DNA of 64,000 bases from Herbinix sp. (GTDB lineage: Bacteria > Bacillota > Clostridia > Lachnospirales > Lachnospiraceae): positions 1-64,000 of the forward strand of contig JAQZBN010000027.1 in assembly GCA_029238935.1 (NCBI GenBank). The letters run 5' to 3'. Numbering within the stretch: the first letter of the stretch is position 1; every line of letters starts with the position of its first letter. The notes below the pieces were generated by a model. The model ran no database searches. It was not told where the DNA came from and saw only the letters and a list, made by a program, of their open reading frames with translations. This document shows positions 25,137-34,972 of the stretch, in pieces. A program made the position numbers and the translations under genes.

Positions 25137-26807
25137 ATGGAATTAACAGGTTCTCAAATTGTAATTGAATGTTTAAAAGAACAAGGTGTAGATACCGTAT
25201 TCGGATATCCGGGCGGTACCATCTTAAATATATACGATGAATTGTATAAGCATAGCCATGAGGTAAGACATATTCTTACATCCCATGAACAAGGAGCTTC
25301 CCATGCTGCAGATGGTTATGCAAGAGCAACTGGCAAAGTAGGGGTATGTTTTGCTACCTCCGGTCCCGGATCTACAAACTTAGTAACCGGTATCGCAACC
25401 GCTTATATGGATAATGTTCCGATGGTAGCGATTACTGCTAATGTTGCAGTAAACCTTTTGGGCAGGGACTCTTTTCAAGAGATCGATATCACCGGTGTTA
25501 CAATGCCGATTACAAAGCATAACTATATTGTTAAGGATATTACGAAACTGGCAGATACGATCCGAAAAGCTTTCCGGATTGCGCAATCCGGTAGACCGGG
25601 CCCGGTTCTGGTTGATATTACAAAAGATGTTACTGCAGCCATAACTGAATATAAAAAAGTTGTACCAGCACCAATCTTACCTAAGACAGAGGATATTACG
25701 GAAAAGGATATTGAGTCAGCATTAGAATTGATTCACAAATCGAAGAAGCCATTCATTTTTGTTGGTGGTGGTGCTGTTATTTCCGGTGCTTACGAGGAAC
25801 TTAGAAGCTTTGTTGACAAGGTGAATGCACCAGTTGCTGATACCTTGATGGGAAAAGGTGCTTTTGATGGAACGGATCCGTTGTATACAGGCATGCTTGG
25901 TATGCATGGAACAAAAACCTCCAATTTAGGCGTTACGGAATGTGATTTATTAATCACTATAGGTGCAAGATTTTCAGACCGTGTAACGGGTAACGCTTCA
26001 AAATTTGCTAGAAAAGCTAAAATTCTTCAATTTGATATTGATCCGGCCGAAATTAATAAGAATGTTAAAACTCATAGAAGTGTCATTGGGGATATTAATG
26101 AAACTCTTAAGAAGATCAACCAGAGATTAGAAAAGCAGGATCATAAGGACTGGGTAGCCCATATCATGGACTTAAAAGAGAGATATCCGCTCAAATATAA
26201 GAATGAAAAGTTGACCGGACCATATATCCTAGAAAAATTATATGAAATTACGGGCGGAGATGCGATTATCACCACAGAAGTAGGCCAGCATCAGATGTGG
26301 TCGGCACAATACTTTAAGTATCAAAAACCTAGAACCTTCCTTACATCCGGCGGACTTGGAACGATGGGATATGGACTTGGTGCTTGTATTGGTGCGAAGG
26401 TTGGTATGCCGGAGAAGACAGTTATTAATATTGCAGGTGATGGTTGTTTTCGCATGAATATGAATGAAATTGCAACTGCAACCCGTTACAATATCCCGAT
26501 TATTCAGGTGGTTTTTAATAACCATGTTCTTGGTATGGTACGTCAATGGCAAACATTATTCTATGAGCAAAGATATTCCTATACGAATTTAAATGATAAA
26601 GTGGACTTTGTTAAGCTAGCAGAAGCAATGGGTGCAAAGGCATATCGCATAACTAAAAAAGAAGAAGTCGAAGAAGTATTCAAAGAAGCAATTACACTAA
26701 ATATTCCGGTTGTTATTGATTGTATTATTGACAGTGATGATAAGGTTTGGCCAATGGTTGCACCGGGAGCTCCGATAGAGGAAGTATTTACAGAAGAGGA
26801 TTTATAA
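25137..26807 (+). CDS. ilvB: Acetolactate synthase, large (catalytic) subunit
   Basis: A 556-residue ThDP enzyme that condenses two pyruvates, or pyruvate with 2-oxobutyrate. It has VFGYPGGTILNIYDEL with the HEQGASHAADGYARA catalytic Glu region, the QEIDITGVTMPITKHNY block of biosynthetic AHAS, and the ThDP motif IAGDGCFRMNMNEIATA ending in NN. The FAD-domain GMLGMHGT is present, so it is the anabolic type. No ilvN regulatory subunit follows; serC is next. The start has ACGGAGGTG upstream. Confidence 0.92.
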   Translation: MELTGSQIVIECLKEQGVDTVFGYPGGTILNIYDELYKHSHEVRHILTSHEQGASHAADGYARATGKVGVCFATSGPGSTNLVTGIATAYMDNVPMVAITANVAVNLLGRDSFQEIDITGVTMPITKHNYIVKDITKLADTIRKAFRIAQSGRPGPVLVDITKDVTAAITEYKKVVPAPILPKTEDITEKDIESALELIHKSKKPFIFVGGGAVISGAYEELRSFVDKVNAPVADTLMGKGAFDGTDPLYTGMLGMHGTKTSNLGVTECDLLITIGARFSDRVTGNASKFARKAKILQFDIDPAEINKNVKTHRSVIGDINETLKKINQRLEKQDHKDWVAHIMDLKERYPLKYKNEKLTGPYILEKLYEITGGDAIITTEVGQHQMWSAQYFKYQKPRTFLTSGGLGTMGYGLGACIGAKVGMPEKTVINIAGDGCFRMNMNEIATATRYNIPIIQVVFNNHVLGMVRQWQTLFYEQRYSYTNLNDKVDFVKLAEAMGAKAYRITKKEEVEEVFKEAITLNIPVVIDCIIDSDDKVWPMVAPGAPIEEVFTEEDL

Positions 26808-27105
26808 AAAAATAATAATAAAAAAATATGCATGGTATGGGTTTCAATCGGTCTTAATAAAATGATAGAGTATGAAAAGAAATGTTCTATAAATTCTTAA
26901 GCAACCGAGGGAAACTCTGGCATGGTTATAGATTAAATAAATAATCATGAGCATCAATATAAAAGATATTGACAAAAAAATAACAGAGAACTATAATAAA
27001 TATTAACTTTAATGAATTAAAGTTGTACAGAAGTCAATTGATAATGTACAACGAAAGGTACAGAGCTAAATGGTATAATGGGAATGATTTAAGGAGGATG
27101 AAAAA
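26808..27105. other. Intergenic region between ilvB and serC
   Basis: About 300 AT-rich bases. A GCAACCGAGGGAAACTCTGG patch near 26900 superficially recalls a riboswitch core but has no supporting stems. No terminator with a T-run is evident after ilvB. The serC ribosome site AAGGAGGATG is at the right end. Confidence 0.35.
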
Positions 27106-28191
27106 GTGGGAAGAATTTATAATTTTTCAGCAGGTCCGGCAATGTTACCGGTAGAAGTATTACAAGAAGCAGCAGATGAGATGCTTGATTACAGAGGGAC
27201 AGGAATGTCAGTAATGGAAATGAGCCACAGATCGAAAGCTTATGAGGAGATTATTCAGGAAGCGGAAAAAGATTTACGGGAATTGATGAATATTCCAGAT
27301 AATTATAAAGTACTTTTCCTGCAGGGAGGAGCTTCCCAACAATTTGCTATGATTCCTATGAATCTAATGAAGAACAAAGTAGCGGATTATATCATTACCG
27401 GTCAGTGGGCAAAGAAGGCTTATCAAGAAGCTAAAATCTATGGAACAGCAAATGCGATTGCCTCTTCAGCGGATAAAACCTTTTCTTACATACCAGATTG
27501 TTCCGACCTTCCTATCTCAGAGAATGCGGATTATGTTTATATCTGTGAAAATAATACTATCTATGGTACTAAATTTAAGACATTACCAAATACTAAAGGT
27601 AAGCTGTTAGTTTCTGATGTTTCCTCTTGCTTCTTATCAGAACCTGTTGATGTAACAAAATATGGAATTATATATGGAGGTGTTCAGAAAAATATTGGTC
27701 CTGCCGGTGTAGTTATTGTAATCATCCGTGAAGACTTAATAACGGAAGATACCCTTCCGGGAACTCCTACTATGTTAAAATACAAGATTCATGCAGATGA
27801 AAAATCTCTTTATAATACACCGCCTGCTTATGGTATTTATGTCTGTGGTAAAGTGTTTAAATGGATTAAAAATCTTGGCGGTTTAACTGCAATGAAAGAG
27901 AGAAATGAGAAGAAAGCAGCTATTCTTTATGATTTCTTAGATCAAAGCAAAATGTTTCATGGTACCGTGGTAAAAGAAGACCGTTCCTTAATGAATGTTC
28001 CTTTTGTAACCGGCAATGAAGAACTGGATGCTAAATTTGTAAAAGCAGCAAAAGCAGCCGGATTTGAAAATCTGAAGGGGCATAGATCAGTTGGTGGCAT
28101 GAGAGCCAGCATATACAATGCAATGCCCATCGAAGGTGTTCAAAAGTTAGTAGAGTTTATGCAGAGATTCGAAGAAGAGAATACAAAATAA
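27106..28191 (+). CDS. serC: Phosphoserine aminotransferase
   Basis: SerC transfers the amino group from glutamate to 3-phosphohydroxypyruvate, the second step of serine synthesis. The start NFSAGPAMLPVEVLQEAADEM is diagnostic; the phosphate-site MEMSHRSKAYEEI and the PLP-Lys region GGVQKNIGPAG are present, and GHRSVGGMRASIYNAMP closes it. 361 residues, normal. The start codon is GTG with AAGGAGG nine bases upstream. serA follows 26 bases later. Confidence 0.95.
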   Translation: MGRIYNFSAGPAMLPVEVLQEAADEMLDYRGTGMSVMEMSHRSKAYEEIIQEAEKDLRELMNIPDNYKVLFLQGGASQQFAMIPMNLMKNKVADYIITGQWAKKAYQEAKIYGTANAIASSADKTFSYIPDCSDLPISENADYVYICENNTIYGTKFKTLPNTKGKLLVSDVSSCFLSEPVDVTKYGIIYGGVQKNIGPAGVVIVIIREDLITEDTLPGTPTMLKYKIHADEKSLYNTPPAYGIYVCGKVFKWIKNLGGLTAMKERNEKKAAILYDFLDQSKMFHGTVVKEDRSLMNVPFVTGNEELDAKFVKAAKAAGFENLKGHRSVGGMRASIYNAMPIEGVQKLVEFMQRFEEENTK

Positions 28192-28217
28192 GTGGATCAT
28201 AAAGGAGAGTTGGTACA

Positions 28218-29396
28218 ATGAAGTATAATTGTCTTAACCCAATCGCAGATGTGGGACTTAATATTTTTACGGATGCGTATAAAAAAATAGAAGTTTTTGA
28301 TGAAGCAGATGTTGTACTGGTAAGAAGTGCTGCGATGCATGACATGGAATTTACAGATAACTTGAAAGCAATTGCCAGAGCGGGTGCCGGTGTCAATAAT
28401 ATACCGTTGGATAAATGCGCAGAACAGGGTATTGTTGTATTTAATACACCGGGAGCTAATGCCAATGGCGTTAAAGAATTGGTGATTGCCGGTCTTATTA
28501 TGGCTTCTCGTGATATTGTTGGTGGAATAAATTGGGTGCAAAGTGTAAAAGAAGATGCATCTGTAGCAAAGCTTGTGGAAAAAGGTAAAGCTAAATTTGC
28601 AGGAAAAGAAATTCAAGGAAAAAAATTAGGTGTGATCGGACTTGGAGCAATTGGTGTATTAGTTGCCAATGCAGCAAATCGTCTTGGAATGAAGGTATAT
28701 GGTTGTGATCCATTTATATCCGTAGACAGTGCATGGAATTTATCCCGTGACATCGTTCATGTGAAATCCAGAGATGAAATTTATAAAGAATGTGATTATA
28801 TCACAGTACATACTCCTTTGATTGAAGACGCGGATCCTAGTGTCAATACCAAGGAAATGATCAATAAAGAAACCATAGAGAAGATGAAGGACGGCGTTAT
28901 CATTCTGAACTTTGCTAGAGATCTTCTGGTAAATGATGATGATATTGCGGCAGCATTACAATCTGGTAAGGTAGCTAGATATGTTACTGATTTCCCGAAT
29001 AATAAGACTGCAAATATGGAAGGTGTAATTGCAATTCCTCATCTAGGTGCTTCTACAGAAGAATCCGAGGATAATTGTGCTGTTATGGCTGTTAAGCAAT
29101 TAATGGATTATATGGAAAACGGTAATATTAAGAATTCCGTAAATTTTCCTAATTGTGATGCAGGTATCTGTATGGCTGCAGGCCGTATTGCAATACTTCA
29201 TAAAAACATTCCAAACATGTTAGCACAGTTTACCGGTGCATTTTCTGCTGTAAATGTGAATATCTCTGACATGGTGAATAAGAGTAGAGGCGATTATGCC
29301 TATACTGTAATTGACGTAGAAGCACCAATCAGTGAAGAGGACGTAGTTAAATTAGCTGCAATTAAGGGTGTTCTCAAGGTTAGAATCGTAAAATAA
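28218..29396 (+). CDS. serA: D-3-phosphoglycerate dehydrogenase with C-terminal ACT domain
   Basis: SerA oxidises 3-phosphoglycerate with NAD+, the first step of serine synthesis. The catalytic domains show RAGAGVNNIPLDKCAEQGI, the NAD site GVIGLGAIGVLVANAA, and the Arg and His of NFARDLLVNDDD and IPHLGASTEESEDN. Residues about 320-392 are an ACT domain (IAILHKNIPNMLAQFTGAF), so feedback control by serine is likely. The intervening ASB domain of longer SerA is absent. It forms a unit with serC and the DUF1015 gene downstream. Confidence 0.95.
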   Translation: MKYNCLNPIADVGLNIFTDAYKKIEVFDEADVVLVRSAAMHDMEFTDNLKAIARAGAGVNNIPLDKCAEQGIVVFNTPGANANGVKELVIAGLIMASRDIVGGINWVQSVKEDASVAKLVEKGKAKFAGKEIQGKKLGVIGLGAIGVLVANAANRLGMKVYGCDPFISVDSAWNLSRDIVHVKSRDEIYKECDYITVHTPLIEDADPSVNTKEMINKETIEKMKDGVIILNFARDLLVNDDDIAAALQSGKVARYVTDFPNNKTANMEGVIAIPHLGASTEESEDNCAVMAVKQLMDYMENGNIKNSVNFPNCDAGICMAAGRIAILHKNIPNMLAQFTGAFSAVNVNISDMVNKSRGDYAYTVIDVEAPISEEDVVKLAAIKGVLKVRIVK

Positions 29397-29683
29397 TAGA
29401 GCTTATATATAATAACAAGAATGTTCTTTATTTTGTCCTTTGACAAGGTAGGGAACATTTTTGCTTAATCAAGACAATGGAAATCATTCGTTGTTTCCAT
29501 TGTTTATGAAAGTGAACATTTGATTTTTTTATTTGTTTATGGTAAATTATTCATAAAGTATTCTATATCTGATAACAATCAAAGTTACCGTATTATATCG
29601 AATACATTGATAAAAAATTCAAATCTGTTCTTCTTCATATTATAGTATCCCAGAAAAGAATGAAGAGTTATGGAGGACATAGT
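29397..29683. other. Intergenic region between serA and the DUF1015 gene
   Basis: Two hairpins: AATGTTC/GAACATT with a long loop, followed by TTTTGC (about 29420-29464), and CAATGGAAA/TTTCCATTG (about 29475-29503). The first is a probable serA terminator. If so, the DUF1015 gene has its own promoter, or readthrough occurs. Confidence 0.45.
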
Positions 29684-30925
29684 ATGGCGGATGTAAAACC
29701 ATTTTTTTGCATAAGGCCTGATCAAAGAGTAGCAGCCAGGGTGGCAGCTTTACCCTATGATGTGTATAATCGTAATGAGGCATTACAAGAAGTCGTAAGA
29801 GAACCGCTTTCTTTCTTAAAAATCGATCGTGCAGAAACGCAATTTGATGAACAGGTGGATACCTATAACCCGATTGTATATCAAAAAGCAAGAGAATTGC
29901 TCATAGAGATGCTGCAAGAGAAAATATTGATCGAAGACAGTCAGGAATGTTATTATATCTATGAATTAACTATGGAGCAAAGATCTCAAACAGGTATTGT
30001 TGCCTGTTGTTCCATAGACGATTACATAAACAATACAATTAAAAAGCATGAGAATACAAGAGAGGATAAGGAAATAGACCGAATCCATCATGTAGATGTC
30101 TGCAATGCCCAAACCGGACCGATTTTCTTAACATATCGGTCATTACAATCCGTCGATGAAATTGTAGCTGAAAGTCAGAAAGAAGAAGCTCTTTATGATT
30201 TTACTTCAAAGGATGGAATTAGCCATAGGGTTTGGAGAATCACAGATCATGGTAAGGTTGAGACCTTGCAAAGTTCATTTTCTACAGTTAGCAATATTTA
30301 CATTGCTGATGGGCATCATCGTGCCGCGTCAGCCGTTAAGGTTGGGCTGAAAAGGAGAGCTGAGAATCCTAAGCATACTGGGAAGGAAGAATATAATTAT
30401 TTTCTCTCCGTCCTATTTCCTCATGATCAGTTGTTGATTATGTCCTATAACCGAGCTGTGAAGGATTTAAACGGTTTGTCCAAATCAGAATTTATTGATA
30501 AGATTAAGGAGAGTTTTTTGGTCGAGTGTCTGGGGCAATCGCCCTTTGCTCCAATGGAGAAGGCTTGCTTTGGTATGTACTTGGAGGATGAATGGTATTG
30601 TCTTAAAGCAAAGGATGTAATCCGGTCCGTTAAAGATCCCGTAGCAGCCTTGGACGTATCCATTCTACAGAATTACTTGTTAAAACCTATCCTTGGAATT
30701 GAAGATCCCAGGACGGATAAGAGAATAGATTTTATCGGAGGAATCCGTGGATTATCGGAATTAGAGAGAAGAGGAAAGGAAGATATGAAGGTGGCTTTCT
30801 CCATGTATCCTACTTCCATAACTGAACTATTTGATGTATCAGATGCAGGTAACTTAATGCCACCAAAATCAACTTGGTTTGAACCGAAACTGCGAAGTGG
30901 CATTTTTATTCACCCATTGTCTTAA
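29684..30925 (+). CDS. DUF1015 protein, possibly serine-pathway associated
   Basis: A 413-residue protein of the DUF1015 family. It starts MADVKPFFCIRPDQRVAARVAALPYDVYN, which is the family opening, and carries HENTREDKEIDRI and the strongly conserved IADGHHRAASAV motif near residue 215. That motif resembles the nucleotide-site box of the ParB/Srx fold used by SerK-type serine kinases. It is found here right after serC-serA, an arrangement I associate with this family. No serB phosphatase is seen in the window. A serine-pathway role is inference from context. The Met at 29684 has TGGAGGA upstream. Confidence 0.75.
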   Translation: MADVKPFFCIRPDQRVAARVAALPYDVYNRNEALQEVVREPLSFLKIDRAETQFDEQVDTYNPIVYQKARELLIEMLQEKILIEDSQECYYIYELTMEQRSQTGIVACCSIDDYINNTIKKHENTREDKEIDRIHHVDVCNAQTGPIFLTYRSLQSVDEIVAESQKEEALYDFTSKDGISHRVWRITDHGKVETLQSSFSTVSNIYIADGHHRAASAVKVGLKRRAENPKHTGKEEYNYFLSVLFPHDQLLIMSYNRAVKDLNGLSKSEFIDKIKESFLVECLGQSPFAPMEKACFGMYLEDEWYCLKAKDVIRSVKDPVAALDVSILQNYLLKPILGIEDPRTDKRIDFIGGIRGLSELERRGKEDMKVAFSMYPTSITELFDVSDAGNLMPPKSTWFEPKLRSGIFIHPLS

Positions 30926-31010
30926 TCTTGACAGATAATGTCTTAAAAAGAGAAAATACCATATATCATGGTATTTCATAATACAAACGAAAATAAGGAG
31001 GTTTTTAATT

Positions 31011-31604
31011 GTGGCAGCATTAAGAGGAACTAAAACATTAGAAAATTTAATGAAGGCTTTTGCAGGAGAGTCACAGGCTAGAATGCGTTATACGTATTTT
31101 GCATCCGTTGCAGGTAAGGAAGGGTATAAGCAAATCCAGAATATATTTATGGAGACTGCAGAGAATGAGAAGGAGCATGCTAAAGTATTTATGAAACTGG
31201 CACTGGCTGGTCTTGATGGAGAGAACCCTGCACCGGTAGATATTAATGCAACTTATCCATTTTCTTTCGGTGATACTGTAGCAAATTTAAAATCAGCAGC
31301 AGCTGGTGAACATGAGGAAGCAGAGCTGGATTATCCCGCATTTGCAAAAACTGCAAAAGAGGAAGGTTTCCTAGAGATCGCTGGTCGTTTCCTATTAATA
31401 GCAAAGGTAGAAAAGCATCATGCAGAGAGATATCTTAAACTCCTTGAGAATATTGAGAATGGTACCGTATTTAAGAAAGATGGAAAAGTGTTCTGGAAAT
31501 GTATAAATTGTGGTTATATTCACGAAGGAGATGGAGCACCGGAACTATGTCCTGCTTGTGCTCATCCTAAGAGCTACTTCCAGCTTCTGGACGATTGCTT
31601 TTAA
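31011..31604 (+). CDS. Rubrerythrin
   Basis: A 197-residue non-heme iron peroxidase that protects anaerobes from H2O2. The diiron ferritin-like domain holds the ligand motifs (AGESQARMRYTYFA, ENEKEHAKVF, GEHEEAELDY, VEKHHAERY). The C-terminal rubredoxin-like domain has the two Cys pairs (WKCINCGYIHEGD and PELCPACAHP). The start is GTG with AAGGAGG upstream. A small hairpin (AAATACCATA/TATGGTATTT class, about 30955-30977) precedes it. It appears monocistronic. Confidence 0.95.
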   Translation: MAALRGTKTLENLMKAFAGESQARMRYTYFASVAGKEGYKQIQNIFMETAENEKEHAKVFMKLALAGLDGENPAPVDINATYPFSFGDTVANLKSAAAGEHEEAELDYPAFAKTAKEEGFLEIAGRFLLIAKVEKHHAERYLKLLENIENGTVFKKDGKVFWKCINCGYIHEGDGAPELCPACAHPKSYFQLLDDCF

Positions 31605-31794
31605 AACCATATTAAAAGTATCATAATACATATGCCTATCAAGCGATTATAAGCAGATAATTCAGTGGAATCTTTGCCTCAGGCAAGGTCTTTTGAATGC
31701 TTACGCTTGATATGGCATTTTTTATTTTTTTTTCACTTTTTAATATGGACGAGATGTGATAAAATAAAGGAAATAAGTTAAAGGGAGACAAACG

Positions 31795-32457
31795 ATGAAT
31801 AATATTTTTAATATGGAGAACGGTTTTTTTTCTGTTCTGAGTAAGATTTGTGATATTTTATTCATTAGCGTTGTATGGGCTTTGCTTTGTATTCCGATTG
31901 TAACAATTGGACCGGCAACAACAGCGTTGTATTATGCAACAGTAAAAGTAGTTCGAAGAGAACGAGGGTATCTGTTCCGTGAATTCTTCAGATCCTTCAA
32001 GGATAATTTTAAGAATGGTGCTATTATCGGTGTTATTATTACTGTAGTAACCATCATATTGATCTTTGACCGTACCTATGCAAAGGCGCTCATTGAACAA
32101 AACAACAGTAATTTAGGTATGATATTACTGTCAGTATTTACTGCTATGGTGGTATTATTATTATGTTTTACTATATATGTATTCCCTATCTTATCACGGT
32201 TCACAATGACTAAGAGACAATTAGTGAAATCAGCGTTCTTTATGTCCATTAAGCATTTACCTTCTACAATAGCGATGGCAGTCATTGTTGCTTTATTTGC
32301 ATTAATATCTTATGGGATTCCTATATTTATTTTCATTGCACCTGGTTTGACTGCATTTTTAGTATCACTTTTGATGGAACGAATATTCAAAAAATATATG
32401 CCAAAATCGGAAGGAAATAGCGAAGAAACAGGCAAGGATGAATGGTATTTGGAATAA
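31795..32457 (+). CDS. DUF624 (YesL-like) membrane protein
   Basis: A 220-residue protein with five hydrophobic helices and the family opening FFSVLSKICDILFISVVWALLCIPIVTIGPATTALYY. YesL-type proteins often neighbour sugar-utilisation genes, but here none is adjacent, and function is unknown. The start has AAAGGGAGA upstream. A weak hairpin after the preceding gene (TTTGCCTCAGGCAAGG) separates it from rubrerythrin. It is probably a lone gene. Confidence 0.8.
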   Translation: MNNIFNMENGFFSVLSKICDILFISVVWALLCIPIVTIGPATTALYYATVKVVRRERGYLFREFFRSFKDNFKNGAIIGVIITVVTIILIFDRTYAKALIEQNNSNLGMILLSVFTAMVVLLLCFTIYVFPILSRFTMTKRQLVKSAFFMSIKHLPSTIAMAVIVALFALISYGIPIFIFIAPGLTAFLVSLLMERIFKKYMPKSEGNSEETGKDEWYLE

Positions 32458-32558
32458 TATAGATACTGTAACTTGTTATTTATTCGGTAGTATAGAAACA
32501 CGGAACAGAATATAGTTTATCAATGATTTTACAGTTGATAGAAATTATTCGTAAATTT

Positions 32559-32675
32559 TTGAAAAAAACTCTTTTCTTTTTTATAAAAACGTGGTATATA
32601 CTTATATATAATAAATAAATAAAATTAACTGTATGGAGCAAAGGTGTTCTCATTTATTTGAGAACGCTTTTTTCA
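32559..32675 (+). promoter_or_regulatory. glnN promoter and leader with an intrinsic terminator
   Basis: TTGAAA (32559-32564), 17 bases, TATAAA (32582-32587) forms a good promoter. Transcription would start near 32593. Inside the 5' leader, AAAGGTGTTCTC (32640-32651) pairs with GAGAACGCTTTT (32660-32671), followed by T's, giving a terminator only 20 bases before the glnN ribosome site AGAGGAGA. A terminator in a leader implies attenuation. An ANTAR-type antiterminator is the best known regulator of GSIII leaders in Clostridia, but no clear upstream hairpin is visible. Confidence 0.65.
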
Positions 32676-32694
32676 TAATGAGAGGAGAATCCAT

Positions 32695-34803
32695 ATGTCA
32701 GAAAAATTAACAGATCTTTTTGGAATTGACGTATTTAATGATGCAACCATGGTAGAACGTCTACCAAAGAAAACTTATGCCGCTCTGAAAAAGACCATTG
32801 AAAATGGGGAAGACCTGGATCCAAGCGTAGCTGAGGTTGTAGCAAATGCCATGAAGGATTGGGCAATCGAACGAGGTGCGACACATTATACTCATTGGTT
32901 TCAGCCGATGACTGGTATAACAGCAGAAAAGCATGATTCCTTTATCAGCCCCACTCATGATGGTAAAGTTATTATGGAATTCTCTGGAAAAGAATTAATT
33001 AAAGGTGAGCCAGATGCTTCCTCTTTCCCATCCGGTGGATTGAGAGCAACATTTGAAGCTAGAGGTTATACAGCATGGGATTGTACTTCTCCGGCTTTCT
33101 TAAGAGAAGATGCATCAGGTGTTACTTTGTGTATTCCCACCGCTTTCTGTTCTTACACTGGTGAAGCATTGGATATGAAGACTCCACTTCTTCGTTCCAT
33201 GGAAGCAATCAGCAAGCAGGCAGTTCGTGTATTAAAATTATTTGGACATAGCGAAGTTAAGAGAGTAAGCACTTCCGTAGGACCGGAACAGGAATATTTC
33301 TTAGTAGATAAAGCAAAGTACTTAAAGAGAGATGACCTTATTTTCACAGGAAGAACCTTATTTGGAGCAATGCCTCCAAAGGGTCAGGAACTTGAGGATC
33401 ATTATTTTGGAATTCTGAAAGAAAGAATCTCTTCTTATATGAAGGAACTGAATGTTGAGCTTTGGAAGATGGGCGTTACAGCAAAGACTCAGCATAATGA
33501 AGTAGCTCCGGCACAACATGAGCTAGCTCCAATTTATGCAACAGCAAACATTGCAACAGACCATAACCAGTTAGTTATGGAATGTATGAAGAAGATTGCG
33601 AATCGTCATGGACTAACTTGTCTTTTACATGAGAAGCCATTTGCCGGTGTCAATGGTTCTGGTAAACACAATAACTGGTCCATGGTTACCAATACAGGTA
33701 AAAACTTATTAGATCCAGGAAAAACTCCTCACGAGAATGTACAGTTCCTATTATTCCTGGCAGCAGTATTAAAAGCAGTTGACTTACATGCAGATCTTCT
33801 CCGCGTATCTGCAGCAAATCCTGGAAATGATCATAGATTAGGTGCAAACGAAGCTCCTCCTGCCATCATTTCTGTTTTTTTAGGAACTCAGTTAGATGAC
33901 GTTCTGAAACAGTTAATTGAGACCGGCGAAGCTAAGAGCAGTAAAGAAGGCGGTAAGTTAAATATCGGTGTTCAGACAATTCCAGCCCTGAACAAGGATG
34001 CAACAGACAGAAATCGTACTTCACCATTTGCATTTACCGGTAACAAATTTGAATTCCGTATGGTTGCTTCCTCTATGTCCATCGGTACTGCCAATACCAT
34101 CCTCAATACCATCGTAGCTGATGTTCTTTCAGATATCGCAGATGAATTAGAGAAGGCAGTTAACTTTGATTTAGCACTTCACGATTTAATTAAGAAAATC
34201 GTTACAGAGCATTACAGAATCGTATTTAATGGTAACGGCTATTCTGATGAATGGGTTGTAGAAGCGGAGAGAAGAGGTTTACCTAACATTAAGTCTATGG
34301 TAGAAGCAATACCTGCCATGGTAACCGATAAGGCAGTGGACCTGTTTGAGAAACATCATGTATTTTCTCCAATCGAACTTCATTCCCGTGCAGAAATCTT
34401 ATATGAGGCTTATTCCAAGGCTATTAATATTGAAGCAAGAACTATGATCTCCATGGTTAGTGTAAAATACATTCCTGCTGTTATTCAATACACTAAGAAA
34501 TTGGCTGATTCCATCAATGCAATTAAAGCAGCAGTGGTTGATGCAGATGTAAGTGTACAGACAGATTTATTAAAGGAAACTTCAGCACTACTTGCAAAAG
34601 CTCAGATCGCATTAAAGAAATTACAGGCAGCTACAGATGCAGCCAGTGCAAAGGAAGAAGGTGCAGAAATGGCAGCTTCCTTCCGTAATGAGGTATTTCC
34701 TGCAATGGTTGAACTGAGAACACCGATTGATGCATTAGAGTTAATCGTAGAGAAAGAATTATGGCCAGTTCCAACCTATGGAGATTTATTATTCGAGGTA
34801 TAA
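32695..34803 (+). CDS. glnN: Glutamine synthetase type III
   Basis: A 702-residue GSIII, the large hexameric-ring type that makes glutamine from glutamate, ammonia and ATP. The type-specific blocks are evident: [63 protein letters not shown], and [15 protein letters not shown]. Type I GS would be about 440 residues and lack these. Expression is likely controlled by the leader terminator just upstream. A clear terminator at 34838-34878 ends the gene. Confidence 0.95.
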   Translation: MSEKLTDLFGIDVFNDATMVERLPKKTYAALKKTIENGEDLDPSVAEVVANAMKDWAIERGATHYTHWFQPMTGITAEKHDSFISPTHDGKVIMEFSGKELIKGEPDASSFPSGGLRATFEARGYTAWDCTSPAFLREDASGVTLCIPTAFCSYTGEALDMKTPLLRSMEAISKQAVRVLKLFGHSEVKRVSTSVGPEQEYFLVDKAKYLKRDDLIFTGRTLFGAMPPKGQELEDHYFGILKERISSYMKELNVELWKMGVTAKTQHNEVAPAQHELAPIYATANIATDHNQLVMECMKKIANRHGLTCLLHEKPFAGVNGSGKHNNWSMVTNTGKNLLDPGKTPHENVQFLLFLAAVLKAVDLHADLLRVSAANPGNDHRLGANEAPPAIISVFLGTQLDDVLKQLIETGEAKSSKEGGKLNIGVQTIPALNKDATDRNRTSPFAFTGNKFEFRMVASSMSIGTANTILNTIVADVLSDIADELEKAVNFDLALHDLIKKIVTEHYRIVFNGNGYSDEWVVEAERRGLPNIKSMVEAIPAMVTDKAVDLFEKHHVFSPIELHSRAEILYEAYSKAINIEARTMISMVSVKYIPAVIQYTKKLADSINAIKAAVVDADVSVQTDLLKETSALLAKAQIALKKLQAATDAASAKEEGAEMAASFRNEVFPAMVELRTPIDALELIVEKELWPVPTYGDLLFEV

Positions 34804-34837
34804 TCAAACAATTTTTGATGATTTAATCAATTTTTAT

Positions 34838-34880
34838 AAGGATCCCGAGAAGGTGAAATACCCCTCTTGGGATCTTTTAC
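34838..34880 (+). terminator. Terminator of glnN
   Basis: AGGATCCCGAGA (from 34839) pairs with TCTTGGGATCTT (34865-34876) with G-U pairs, followed by a T-run TTTT. Confidence 0.8.
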
Positions 34881-34892
34881 TATAAATTTTTC

Positions 34893-34955
34893 TTGACATT
34901 TGATACGTTTTCTTATATATTTTGATTATCAAAATATTTGTTTTACAAAACAAAT
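34893..34955 (+). promoter_or_regulatory. fab operon promoter with overlapping FabT operators
   Basis: TTGACA (34893-34898), 17 bases, TATATT (34916-34921) is a near-perfect promoter. A perfect palindrome, arms ATATTTTGAT and ATCAAAATAT around one T, covers 34917-34937 and so overlaps the -10. It contains the TTTGATTATCAAA core known for FabT sites in Firmicutes. A second palindrome, ATTTGTTTT and AAAACAAAT around AC (34936-34955), follows directly. FabT made from this transcript would repress its own operon. Confidence 0.85.
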
Positions 34956-34972
34956 GCTCAGGAGAGAAGCAT

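Noticed and set aside
26880-26930. Possible riboswitch core (GCAACCGAGGGAAACTCTGG)
   Set aside because: No flanking stems or terminator complete any known class, and serC has its own strong ribosome site far downstream.
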